From Paraphysomonas bandaiensis (Eukaryota > Chrysophyceae), in the NCBI GenBank assembly GCA_965644295.1, contig CBFFRP010000324.1, forward strand, positions 1 through 64,000: a stretch of 64,000 nucleotides of DNA, read 5' to 3'. Below are positions 56,158 to 64,000 of this stretch, one piece after another; the stretch's first letter is position 1, and every line of letters starts with the position of its first letter. The translations under genes were made by a program, and so were the position numbers. The notes beneath the pieces are model-generated. The model was not told the origin of the DNA and made no database searches. It saw only the letters and a program-made list of their open reading frames with translations.

Positions 56158-56754
56158 ATTATATACACAGTCATATATATAATCATCATTATTTATTTCA
56201 TTATAATATTATAATTATGTGAAATATTATTCAACCTAGTCAAACTGGTGGAATTCCCTAGTCGCAATATATTTGGTGTAAATACCTAGTCAAAGTAATA
56301 AATTAATCAACCTAGTTCATAAAATGTACTCGCATATAGCTACGCGTTATAGATCGATGAAGTCAGATAGCAGTTAAAGTGAAACCAACGCAGCATAGAT
56401 CAGGTCAAAGCAAAGTTAGAGTATAAAAAGCGATATTTCATAGTAGCATAGACAAAAATCGACTCTTCTTATTTTTGCCAAACTTGGAACTGGGAAATAA
56501 ATCTTATCGAAGAAAATTTGAACTCCTTATGAGGTTGATTCTTGCACTAATATCCAGGGCCAGTCAACAATATATTGCAAGCAAAAATAAATAAGAGTAA
56601 TAATATTTGACCCAATAATATTGCATTATTAAATATTTTGCAATATATTGATATATATTGGGCGCTAAGAAGAAGGAATAGGCTCGATCGGTGGTAACTA
56701 GTTAGTATAGGTTACAACATAATGATGAAAACCCAATAACAATGCAGCAACTAG
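56158..56754. other. Intergenic; CCTAGT repeats and possible broken host gene
   Basis: 597 bp, AT-rich. Four copies of CCTAGTCAAA or close variants occur at about 56235, 56257, 56284 and 56309. They may be binding sites or a small repeat. The right end, AATGCAGCAACTAG, is the target of element D and may be a splice acceptor (AATGCAG) for the exon that resumes at 62045. Confidence 0.45.
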
Positions 56755-57046
56755 TGTTGAGATCTGAAGATTCTATATACTTGCAATTGAGTGCAGTATT
56801 ATGTGAGATGCAAGGATCGAAAGATATATATGTAATTAGTACATTATATTATGTAGTATGAAACTGAAGTAGAAGTGGATGACTATACAGGATACGATGA
56901 CTGAGTGTGTGGTTGTACACTATAGTAGTAAATGAATGGTGTTGAACACATCGAACACAACTTAGGTTCTTTATCATGTAATGTTTATAATTTCATCTTA
57001 TCAGTTGAGAATAGTAAACCTTAGCAAATAATGTCAACTTCTGTTA
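56755..57046 (+). repeat. Element D 5' LTR
   Basis: 292 bp, reading as identical to 61753-62044. The Gag ATG lies at 57031, 16 bases before its end. Confidence 0.9.
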
Positions 57047-59304
57047 TGGTAGCGAATGCTAGTTGTAGGGATGGGGAAGATGACAAGAAGCTACGGTTTG
57101 ACAAGAACCAAGCAGACTATTCAGCGAGAAAAATCAAGATGCATCTAATGAAGAAAAACCGAAACCATCTTGGCTTGGAGGACCCGCCAGCCGGAGGAAG
57201 GAATTTAGAGTCATGGAGAGAGCGTAATGATACCTGTGTTAGTACTATTTGGGAGGCTTGCGAGCATGACCCTGATGTGTTGGAGGTAGCCAATCAATAT
57301 TTGGAGGGGAAGGCAATTTTACCTGCTGATGATCCTGCTAAGGAGGTGTTATCCAGTGAGCTCCTTCAGACACTGGTTGATAGGTTCAGAGGCGAGATTG
57401 GGACTGTATTGGAGAAGACTACGGCAGAATACCATTCGTTCAAAATAAGGCCGGGGGAAAAGGTGTCTGTTGGGGTAGATCGACTGAACGGTATAATCCA
57501 GAAGCTCATAAAATTGGGACAACCGCAGACAGAGGCAAGTAAATTAGCAAAGATAAAAGCAGCGCTGCAGATAGAGGAATTACATGATTTATGGATGTCG
57601 GTAGCGATGATGCCTAAAGCAACAACTACATTTGATTCGGTGAAAGAGGCTTGTGAAGAGTATGACGAGGCTATGACGCAGCTGAAGAAACTAAAGGGAG
57701 ACAAATCTGAAGAGATCAATTTTACGGCGTCGAAGGAGCCAGTGGTTTGTTCATTTTGTCGGAAGAAGGGACATGTAGCAGCGAATTGTTATGCTAAGGA
57801 ACGACAAAGAAAAATGGATAAGTTCAAAAGAAAAGGGAAGACAAAGGAAAAGGCTTCGAAGAGTGTGCAGCAGCCAGGATCAAAGGATTATACTGGTTGT
57901 CATATCTGTGGAGATTTTAGTCATAAAGCCCGACAGTGCAAGTCGAAAAAACGGAAGAACATAAAAAACCCGGATAATGAGAATCCTCGAAAATCGAACA
58001 GGAAATTCGAGACAGAATGGAAGAAATACGTCAACGACGGAGAGTCGTCGGATGATGAAGCGAATATGTTTGGAGAAGAGGTTTTGCTATCGGTGGATAC
58101 GTCGGAAGAACCTCGTGTATATCTGGACAGTTGTGCAAGTAAAAGACTGTTTATAGTAAAGGATAAAATTGCACTGGAGTCATTTACTCCTGAGTTTGGG
58201 GCAATCCAACTAACTAGAAAGGGTTCTCAATTGGAGACACAGGGGGCTGGTACATTCGGGGAATGGAGAGACATCAGAGTTAGTGAAGAAGCGGTGAAGA
58301 ACATTGTGTCAGGAGGGATGCTGAGATCAATGGGATACGGATTACAACTGCTTCGAAAGCCTAAAATCGTGGAATTGGACTCTGGAAACGAGGTGTTGAC
58401 TGGAGAGTACGATGAGCATGGAGGGATGCCGTATGTGGACTTGATGGAGGTGTTAAATCTGCCAAATGTGTCTATGTGCAATCAGATGGAGGAGGTAAAT
58501 TTGTCGGATAATACAGGACAAGATGCGTTGGATCGCTTACATGAGCGTACTGGACATGTCTCGAAATCGAAGTTATTAGAAGCTCACCGACACATGTTAT
58601 TCAGAGGATCAGGACTACAACGACATCACCTTTCGAAGGCAAAGGAGAAGAGTTGCAAGAAACCCCTGTGTAAATGGTGTGCCAAGGCGAAGATAACCAG
58701 GCATTCGTTCAAATCACGGGACAACGAAGAGCTAAGCGCAGTCAGGTTCCTGGAAAGAGTAACAGCGGACATCTCCGTCTATCTCAATTGTGAATCCAGA
58801 CAAGGGTATAAGTACGTGCTCCTATTTACGGACTTAGCAACAAAGATGATATGGGAATATGGATTGAGGACTCGAAGCGGAGAGGAGGTGTTCAAATGTC
58901 TACGACACTTGTGCGAGGTCCACTTAGTGAAGTACGAGGGGTGGAACCGTATAGTGGAGTATCATGCCGATGGAGGATCCGAACTTATTAGTCAGCAGAT
59001 AAGAGAGTATCTGTTGCAGCGATATGGGACTCGGGTGTCACATACAACACGAGACACGCCAGAGCTCAACGCGGTGTCTGAGAGGAAATTCCGAACAATT
59101 GGGGAGATGACACTGACGATGTTGACGGCATCTGGACTTCCAAAGTCGTTCTGGTCTGATGCTTATCAAACTGCATGTTACATTGTGCGACGAATGCCAA
59201 CTCGGACGTGGCAAGGATGGATGTCTCCATATGAGTGTGTCCCAGGGGGAGCGTTCCCAGCCTATCGTGGCTACGGAAATGGGGGTGCAAAGCATATGTG
59301 CTAA
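57031..59304 (+). CDS. Element D Gag, protease and most of integrase
   Basis: 757 codons from an ATG inside the 5' LTR. Translation runs through the primer-binding site (MSTSV, then MVANAS). Element B starts the same way, which supports this start. Gag carries two CCHC knuckles, CSFCRKKGHVAANC and CHICGDFSHKARQC. The protease site is YLDSCASKRL, with Cys in place of the usual Gly. The pre-integrase zinc site has HERTGHVSKSK and CKWCAKAK. Integrase acidic residues are in VTADISVYL, HADGGSEL and ELNAVSERKFRTIGE. After MSPYECVPGG the frame turns to nonsense and stops at 59304. A homologous point in element B shows the expected continuation. The break coincides with a run of five G near 59247 and is explained by the loss of one base. 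Confidence 0.88.
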   Translation: MSTSVMVANASCRDGEDDKKLRFDKNQADYSARKIKMHLMKKNRNHLGLEDPPAGGRNLESWRERNDTCVSTIWEACEHDPDVLEVANQYLEGKAILPADDPAKEVLSSELLQTLVDRFRGEIGTVLEKTTAEYHSFKIRPGEKVSVGVDRLNGIIQKLIKLGQPQTEASKLAKIKAALQIEELHDLWMSVAMMPKATTTFDSVKEACEEYDEAMTQLKKLKGDKSEEINFTASKEPVVCSFCRKKGHVAANCYAKERQRKMDKFKRKGKTKEKASKSVQQPGSKDYTGCHICGDFSHKARQCKSKKRKNIKNPDNENPRKSNRKFETEWKKYVNDGESSDDEANMFGEEVLLSVDTSEEPRVYLDSCASKRLFIVKDKIALESFTPEFGAIQLTRKGSQLETQGAGTFGEWRDIRVSEEAVKNIVSGGMLRSMGYGLQLLRKPKIVELDSGNEVLTGEYDEHGGMPYVDLMEVLNLPNVSMCNQMEEVNLSDNTGQDALDRLHERTGHVSKSKLLEAHRHMLFRGSGLQRHHLSKAKEKSCKKPLCKWCAKAKITRHSFKSRDNEELSAVRFLERVTADISVYLNCESRQGYKYVLLFTDLATKMIWEYGLRTRSGEEVFKCLRHLCEVHLVKYEGWNRIVEYHADGGSELISQQIREYLLQRYGTRVSHTTRDTPELNAVSERKFRTIGEMTLTMLTASGLPKSFWSDAYQTACYIVRRMPTRTWQGWMSPYECVPGGAFPAYRGYGNGGAKHMC
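57047..57054 (+). promoter_or_regulatory. Element D primer-binding site
   Basis: TGGTAGCG immediately after the 5' LTR. It lies inside the Gag reading frame. Confidence 0.75.
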
Positions 59305-61628
59305 CACCCAAGGCCGACAGGAGGAAGGACTGGGAGGACAAAGCAATGACAGGTTATTTCATAGGGTATCCAGCTGATCGAAAAGGATACAAGGTGCTAG
59401 TGGGGGACACCGTAGTACACTCTGTACATGTATTATTTGATGAATCGGTACCTGAGAGGTCTCAGGATTATTATAGAGAGCTGGAGGAGGCTCAAGTGGC
59501 TATAGATCCCGAGGCTCGTCAACCGGGTGAGTTTGAGTATCTTATCGGAAAGCACCATGAGGATGGTGGTCTGCTATACAAGACTAACAGAGTGGTGATA
59601 AGGAAGGGACTTATTGTGGGATACCGGTCGTTGGTTACTGGTAACCAGGTTCAAGTGGAGGATAAAACTCCTATTCATATTGCTGACATCAAGAAGATGA
59701 CAGAGGATCTTGCGCAGAGGGTGGTTAGGGCCAGAGTTACTGACAACCGTGACGGCGGTATCAGCGGAGTGGTGCCACAGCAGTCGGAAAGTGGGCAGGT
59801 GCAGCCCCAGGCTGACTCAGCATTACCTTCGGGGGAAGGGACCCCTGCCGAGAATCATCCGCACGGCAAACGCGCAAGAACTCCAAGGACGGTAACGAAT
59901 GTGTCGGTGTTAGGACAAATCCATCATTTGAGTGATGAGAGTGATGTGAGTGACCTTTTACAGGAGGCAGACTCAGTGTGGATGTCAGCGGAAGAGTCGA
60001 CAGTGCCTCAGACACATCGTGAGTCCTTGGAGAGTGCCGAGCACAGGGAGTGGAGACGAGCTCGCCGTGTAGAGCGAGAGGGTTTGGCGAAGCGAGATAC
60101 CATGGAGGTGACTCGTATACCGGACGGAGTCGTCCCACTGCACTCCAAGTACGTCTATGGAAAGAAGTACGATAAGGAGGGAGAGGTCCGCCGATATAAG
60201 GCTCGTCTTGTAGCAATCGGTTGTGGACAGCAGTCGAGTGGTTGGGCGAACCATTTCGCACCCGTTGTTAAGGGGGTAACAGTGCGACTGTTAATCGCCA
60301 TAGCTTTCGTGATGAACATGGTAATTCATCAACTGGATGTGTCTAACGCATTTCTATATGCAGATATAGAGGGGGATGTATATATGAAGGCAACTCCGGA
60401 CTTTCAGCTGCCTGAGGGGTACTGCTTTAAGTTGAAGAAGTCGTTATACGGGCTTCGGAGTTCCCCGCGGTCGTGGTGGAAAACATTGGATAAATTCATA
60501 CGATCTATGCATTTTAAACCATGTGTATTAGACCCGTGTTTGTATTATCAGTATAAGGGCGATGAATTGATATTATTAACGATATATGTGGATGATATCC
60601 TAGTGTTAGGTCGTGATGTCAACATAGTGAAGGATATTAAAGCTCAACTGTGTGCCCGGTTTGATATGAAGGATATGGGCGAGATGGAACATTTTCTGAA
60701 TGTTCGAGTCACAAGAACGCCAGAGTATATTCGTCTTGACCAATCAGTATATGCGGCTAAGATCTTAGAAAAGTTTGAAAAGTATCTTGGGCCACCGCGA
60801 AAGGTACGGAAGAGTCCTCTACCGGCGGAAGCAATGGATTTAGTGGCAAAAGGGGCGCGGCATGAGCATACCGAGGAGGAACAGCTTATAGTAGATAACT
60901 TCCCATATCGGCCGCTGATAGGTGCATTACTATATCTATCGATGAACACGAGGCCGGATATTGCCTATGCAGTGGGAGTACTGTCTCGGTTCAGTAATAA
61001 GGTGAATATTGAAGTATGCAAGCTATTAACACATGTATGGCAATATATTCGTGGTTCTATTGACAAAGGGATTCAATATGGGAGTAGACGGTTCGACTTC
61101 CATATGTTTACTGACGCGGATTGGGCGGGAGATCAGCTCTCCAGGAAGTCCACGTCGGGGTACGTTGGGTTTGCAGCGGGAGGGCCTATAGTCTGGCAGT
61201 CCAAACTGCAGACGACAGTGGCAACGTCAAGCATGCAGTCTGAGTATCAGTGTATTTACTCGGGTCTCCAAGAAGTGCTATGGGTTCGGGGGGTGACGGG
61301 TGAGATTAAGTTGAGGCTCATCAAACCCACACCATTCTTCATCGACAGTCAGAGTGCCCAGGATTTGGCCGAAAACCCAGTGTTTCACAAGAAGTCGAAG
61401 CACATTGAGATTAAGTATCACATGGTGAGAGAGCACGTGGATCCCAATCAGTTCAATACGATTAAGTTAGTGCATGTGCATACATCGCAACAAGCAGCAG
61501 ATATTTATACAAAGTCATTGGTTGGTTTATCATATATGGAGCAGAGAAAGAGAAATCTTGGAGAGAAAGTTAAGAGTTCCACTGAAGTGATTAATGAGGG
61601 ACCAAGGGATAAAAGAAGGCGCAAGTAG
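59235..61628 (+). CDS. Element D integrase C terminus, RT and RNase H
   Basis: This frame becomes homologous at about LSWLRKWGCKAYVLTPKADRRKDW, the integrase C-terminal region, so its apparent ATG is not a real start. RT follows with RRYKARLVAIGCGQQ, HQLDVSNAFLYADIEGDVYM and YGLRSSPRSWW, and the active site YVDDILVLG. RNase H shows FTDADWAGDQLSRKSTSGY, SSMQSEYQCIY, DSQSAQDLAENP and HIEIKYHMVREHV. It ends at a TAG about 125 bp before the 3' LTR. Apart from the upstream shift, no catalytic residue is missing. Confidence 0.87.
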   Translation: MCPRGSVPSLSWLRKWGCKAYVLTPKADRRKDWEDKAMTGYFIGYPADRKGYKVLVGDTVVHSVHVLFDESVPERSQDYYRELEEAQVAIDPEARQPGEFEYLIGKHHEDGGLLYKTNRVVIRKGLIVGYRSLVTGNQVQVEDKTPIHIADIKKMTEDLAQRVVRARVTDNRDGGISGVVPQQSESGQVQPQADSALPSGEGTPAENHPHGKRARTPRTVTNVSVLGQIHHLSDESDVSDLLQEADSVWMSAEESTVPQTHRESLESAEHREWRRARRVEREGLAKRDTMEVTRIPDGVVPLHSKYVYGKKYDKEGEVRRYKARLVAIGCGQQSSGWANHFAPVVKGVTVRLLIAIAFVMNMVIHQLDVSNAFLYADIEGDVYMKATPDFQLPEGYCFKLKKSLYGLRSSPRSWWKTLDKFIRSMHFKPCVLDPCLYYQYKGDELILLTIYVDDILVLGRDVNIVKDIKAQLCARFDMKDMGEMEHFLNVRVTRTPEYIRLDQSVYAAKILEKFEKYLGPPRKVRKSPLPAEAMDLVAKGARHEHTEEEQLIVDNFPYRPLIGALLYLSMNTRPDIAYAVGVLSRFSNKVNIEVCKLLTHVWQYIRGSIDKGIQYGSRRFDFHMFTDADWAGDQLSRKSTSGYVGFAAGGPIVWQSKLQTTVATSSMQSEYQCIYSGLQEVLWVRGVTGEIKLRLIKPTPFFIDSQSAQDLAENPVFHKKSKHIEIKYHMVREHVDPNQFNTIKLVHVHTSQQAADIYTKSLVGLSYMEQRKRNLGEKVKSSTEVINEGPRDKRRRK

Positions 61629-61741
61629 GTACTGAGTTTTTTAGACAGAGGTTTAGACTTAGAGATGAGTCTATTTTACTGTCAAGAATTTTTTTATCTC
61701 AGGCATTCAATAGCTGGGAGGCGTCATAGTACAACACTCAA

Positions 61742-61752
61742 TTGAGGGGGAG
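61742..61752 (+). promoter_or_regulatory. Element D polypurine tract
   Basis: TTGAGGGGGAG abuts the 3' LTR, as expected for the plus-strand primer. Confidence 0.7.
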
Positions 61753-62044
61753 TGTTGAGATCTGAAGATTCTATATACTTGCAATTGAGTGCAGTATTAT
61801 GTGAGATGCAAGGATCGAAAGATATATATGTAATTAGTACATTATATTATGTAGTATGAAACTGAAGTAGAAGTGGATGACTATACAGGATACGATGACT
61901 GAGTGTGTGGTTGTACACTATAGTAGTAAATGAATGGTGTTGAACACATCGAACACAACTTAGGTTCTTTATCATGTAATGTTTATAATTTCATCTTATC
62001 AGTTGAGAATAGTAAACCTTAGCAAATAATGTCAACTTCTGTTA
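61753..62044 (+). repeat. Element D 3' LTR
   Basis: 292 bp, reading as identical to the 5' LTR. Its ATG would read only MSTSVN before the TAG in the target duplication. Confidence 0.9.
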
Positions 62045-62269
62045 ACTAGTACTCTAAGTGTTCCAGCACTTTTCACCACTGTCGTCCTCATTCTTATAAT
62101 CGGACAGTTCATCATCGATGACCTGTTGCACTGTCTTTGCGGTCCACAAGTGCTTGTTGAAGCGAAGGAACGCAAAAATGGAATTGATATGCAAGCTCCC
62201 CACTATCAGGTGAATTCAATTTATAAATGTGTGACTTAATTATAACAGGCACTTCAACATTTCAACTAG
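62045..62269 (+). pseudogene. Possible 3' exons of a host gene cut by element D
   Basis: Directly after element D a 55-codon open stretch starts with ACT AGT ACT. It contains a membrane-like segment (VPALFTTVVLILIIGQFII) and a polar end (VLVEAKERKNGIDMQAPHYQ). It ends at CAG|GTGAAT, a splice donor. A 39-bp intron follows (62210-62248, ending TTAATTATAACAG), then six codons and TAG at 62269. Without splicing, the frame stops in the intron. On the other side of the element, AATGCAG ends two bases before the shared ACTAG and could be the acceptor. I found no convincing upstream exon, so the parent gene is unknown. It may be an inactivated membrane-protein gene, or chance. Confidence 0.35.
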
Positions 62270-62655
62270 CATATGAAGAAGGGTCATTCGTATTTTTGGT
62301 ATTAGACCTATAGATGGTAGATGATCGTATCTGAAGCTGGTGGTATAGATGCTATCTATCTACCTATTAAACTAAAATGTACCTATAGGTACTAGACAAG
62401 TTCCTAATAGGTACCAGGAGATGTAATTAACAAAGTACCTATAGGTACTTTTTCTGAGGTCCACCGATGTCCAAGCTTTTTTCTCTCAGACTTTACCTAT
62501 CAAGGACCTACCCGTACATCCGCTGATTTAATCGCATGAAACCCATACGTTAGCATCAGGGAGTTAAAAAGGAACTGGCACACCGAGTGAATCAGAGTTG
62601 AACTTTCTGAACTACTATTTAAAGAAATATAGAAAAAAACTAGTCGTTCAGTTAC
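62270..62655. other. Intergenic with palindromic repeats
   Basis: GTACCTATAGGTAC, a perfect 14-bp palindrome, occurs at 62379-62392 and 62435-62448. A degenerate third copy (CCTAATAGGTACC) lies between them at about 62403-62415. Otherwise nothing was recognised. Confidence 0.6.
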
Positions 62656-63792
62656 TTAGTATCTGAGCTTCCATAGCTTAACTAGACTATCATCACCACA
62701 AGTCGCACATATATGCGCCGCATTTGCCGCCGGATTCCACCGTACACAATTCACATCCCCATCATGCGCCTCTTCGATCTGGAACTCTTTCGCAAGAGCA
62801 CCTTTGTCTGTGCCACACTCATCTCCTACCCGACAGAGGGATATACAGTTATCCCCACCGCCAGTGATCACGTTCCCGTGCTCCTTGCTCCAATCAATAC
62901 TGCAGTACATAAGTCCAATATCACATTAGAACAAGTGATCAACAATATCATATTGCATTTGTAAGTAGAGCACAAGGTAAATATAGCTATAGGTAACTCG
63001 TCAACGACAAGATGTATACCTGTATATGGGGTATCTATGAAGGCCTCTCAGTGACGCGGATTGCATCCATTCATGTGCACTGGGGTCCGCGTCCCGAGGT
63101 CTCCCAATATACTCCCAAGATAGCACACCAAGGTCCGCACCACAAGATACCATCCTGTCCCCGTCACGGTTGAGGGCAACACCCCAAACTGTAGACCCGT
63201 GTCCGGAGAGGGTTTCCGAGCAGTACCAGTCGTCTCCTTCCTCTTTCCAAACTTTTACTGTGTCATCGTAGCTGCACGAAAAGAGAGTGGCAGAATCAAG
63301 GGGGTGAAATATTACAAACTTCACATCTTGACTGTGTCCGCTTAAGACTGTAACACATTCGAATTCACCTCTACCAAGATTTTCCCACACCCATACAGAT
63401 TTATCTCGGCCACAAGTAGCTATCCACTGACCACTGGGACTCCAACAAACACATTTGACTTCATTCTCGTGTCCCTCTAACGACGCTATCATGTCCCAAT
63501 TAGAATTGGACCTATCCTGCGACTCCCATATGACTACTGTCCCATCAAAACTGGCTGATGCTAACATCCTACCGTCTGGACTCCATTCACAGCAACGTAA
63601 TGTGCGAGACTGGCCTTCTTCCAAAGTTGCAATACATATAATGCCGCTTTCTTCCCAGTCATGATTTTTCGCTTTCCATATTCTGATTGTTCGGTCCTCT
63701 CCGCAACTTGCTAGATAATTACCATCCTTCGACCATGATACATGCCATACTCTATCTTCAGTGTGACCGCTCAATGCAGATATGAAATCCAT
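62656..63792 (-). CDS. CIAO1: CIAO1, cytosolic iron-sulfur assembly WD40 protein
   Basis: Two exons on the minus strand, 63792-63020 and 62899-62656, with a 120-bp intron. They give 338 residues, against 339 in human. Seven WD40 blades are visible: HTEDRVWHVSWSKDGNYLASCGEDRTIRIW, LRCCEWSPDGRMLASASFDGTVVIWE, HENEVKCVCWSPSGQWIATCGRDKSVWVWE, HSQDVKFVIFHPLDSATLFSCSYDDTVKVWKE, HGSTVWGVALNRDGDRMVSCGAD, IYSIDWSKEHGNVITGGGDN (spanning the splice) and HDGDVNCVRWNPAANAAHICATCGDDSLVKLW (quoted as short blocks of separate blades). CIAO1 with FAM96B and MMS19 hands Fe-S clusters to nuclear and cytosolic apoproteins. The VKFVIFHP and DDWYCSETLSGH signatures separate it from generic WD40 proteins. The start Met fits human MKDSLVLL-type N termini in place, not in sequence. 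Confidence 0.92.
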
Positions 63793-64000
63793 TGTATATG
63801 TAATGACTCCCTGCGGCTGATAACTGCAGTGATATACACGGTCTGTGGGATGGTGTTATGAACATGAAGTGGCTGTCAAGGAGGTTCCCTCCAGAATATA
63901 ATACATGATAATACCGCTGTAGAGGTCTGTATATCATGTACACAGAAACAGAGTTCCGAAGAGTGTTCCATCAAGTGTATAGGTATACCTATATGTATAC
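63793..64000. promoter_or_regulatory. Upstream region of CIAO1
   Basis: The 208 bp at the window edge lie upstream of the CIAO1 start. They contain no gene, and no core promoter element can be assigned with confidence. Confidence 0.35.

Larger units (their letters stand above)
56755..62044 (+). mobile_element. Ty1/copia LTR retrotransposon D
   Basis: 292-bp LTRs at 56755-57046 and 61753-62044 read as identical, with ACTAG duplicated at 56750-56754 and 62045-62049. The LTR begins TGTTGAGATC and ends CTTCTGTTA. The primer site TGGTAGCG starts at 57047, and TTGAGGGGGAG precedes the 3' LTR. Two long frames encode Gag-protease-integrase and the rest of integrase through RNase H. They are offset by one base. 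It is a relative of the defective element B and could supply enzymes for it if expression across the frame break is possible. Confidence 0.93.

Noticed and set aside
1-64000. CRISPR arrays, bacterial operons, ribosome-binding sites
   Set aside because: The spliced eukaryotic genes rule out a prokaryotic reading, and no regularly spaced repeat-spacer array is present.

Overview
This window is nuclear DNA from a eukaryote. Ten protein genes carry GT-AG introns, most only 39-61 bp long, and they encode typical eukaryotic proteins: WASH subunit strumpellin, a Sec1/Munc18 protein, a RINT1/Tip20-like tether, a PX-domain protein, an HSF, CIAO1 and adenosine deaminase. A protist is most likely. A large Pro/Ser-repeat surface protein, a CoDi-type Ty1/copia element, a PIF/Harbinger-type transposase and a Crinkler-like NTPase-nuclease lean towards stramenopiles (oomycete/diatom relatives). 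The lineage is inferred, not proven.

Layout. 1-2165: no gene. 2166-8134: giant repeat-bearing 7TM protein. 9721-14677: copia element A, inserted with GATTC target duplications. 14885-16126: TPR protein with a His-rich tail. 18052-19968: C2-domain protein with a C-terminal membrane anchor. 20923-22279 (-): adenosine deaminase, divergent from strumpellin (22936-26590), with a (CATA)n tract of about 290 bp between them. 28296-32463: copia element B, gutted but with identical LTRs. 32985-35017 (-): Sec1/Munc18, divergent from the RINT1-like gene (35516-37363). 38594-40620: HSF-like protein with two DNA-binding domains. 42028-47784 (-): copia element C, nested in an older local repeat. 49896-51543: NPF/UBA/PX protein. 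52331-54583 (-): P-loop NTPase with a putative REase domain, divergent from a DDE transposase gene (55027-56157). 56755-62044: copia element D, apparently inserted next to or inside a host exon. 62656-63792 (-): CIAO1.

The four copia elements total about 20.2 kb, close to a third of the window. Each has LTR pairs that read as identical and intact 5-bp target duplications, so all four insertions look recent. Elements B, C and D share the primer-binding site TGGTAGCG and a related purine tract. Element A differs in LTR ends, integrase, protease and leader. No element has a clean, single open Gag-Pol frame: A breaks early in Gag, C has a 4-bp duplication, D a one-base loss, and B lacks the integrase core and the RT active site.

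Several host genes act in membrane traffic: strumpellin in endosomal actin and retromer sorting, Sec1 in SNARE-driven exocytosis, the RINT1-like protein in Golgi-ER tethering, and the PX/NPF/UBA protein in PI3P- and EH-domain-linked sorting. This is probably coincidental proximity, since eukaryotic genes of this kind are not organised in operons.
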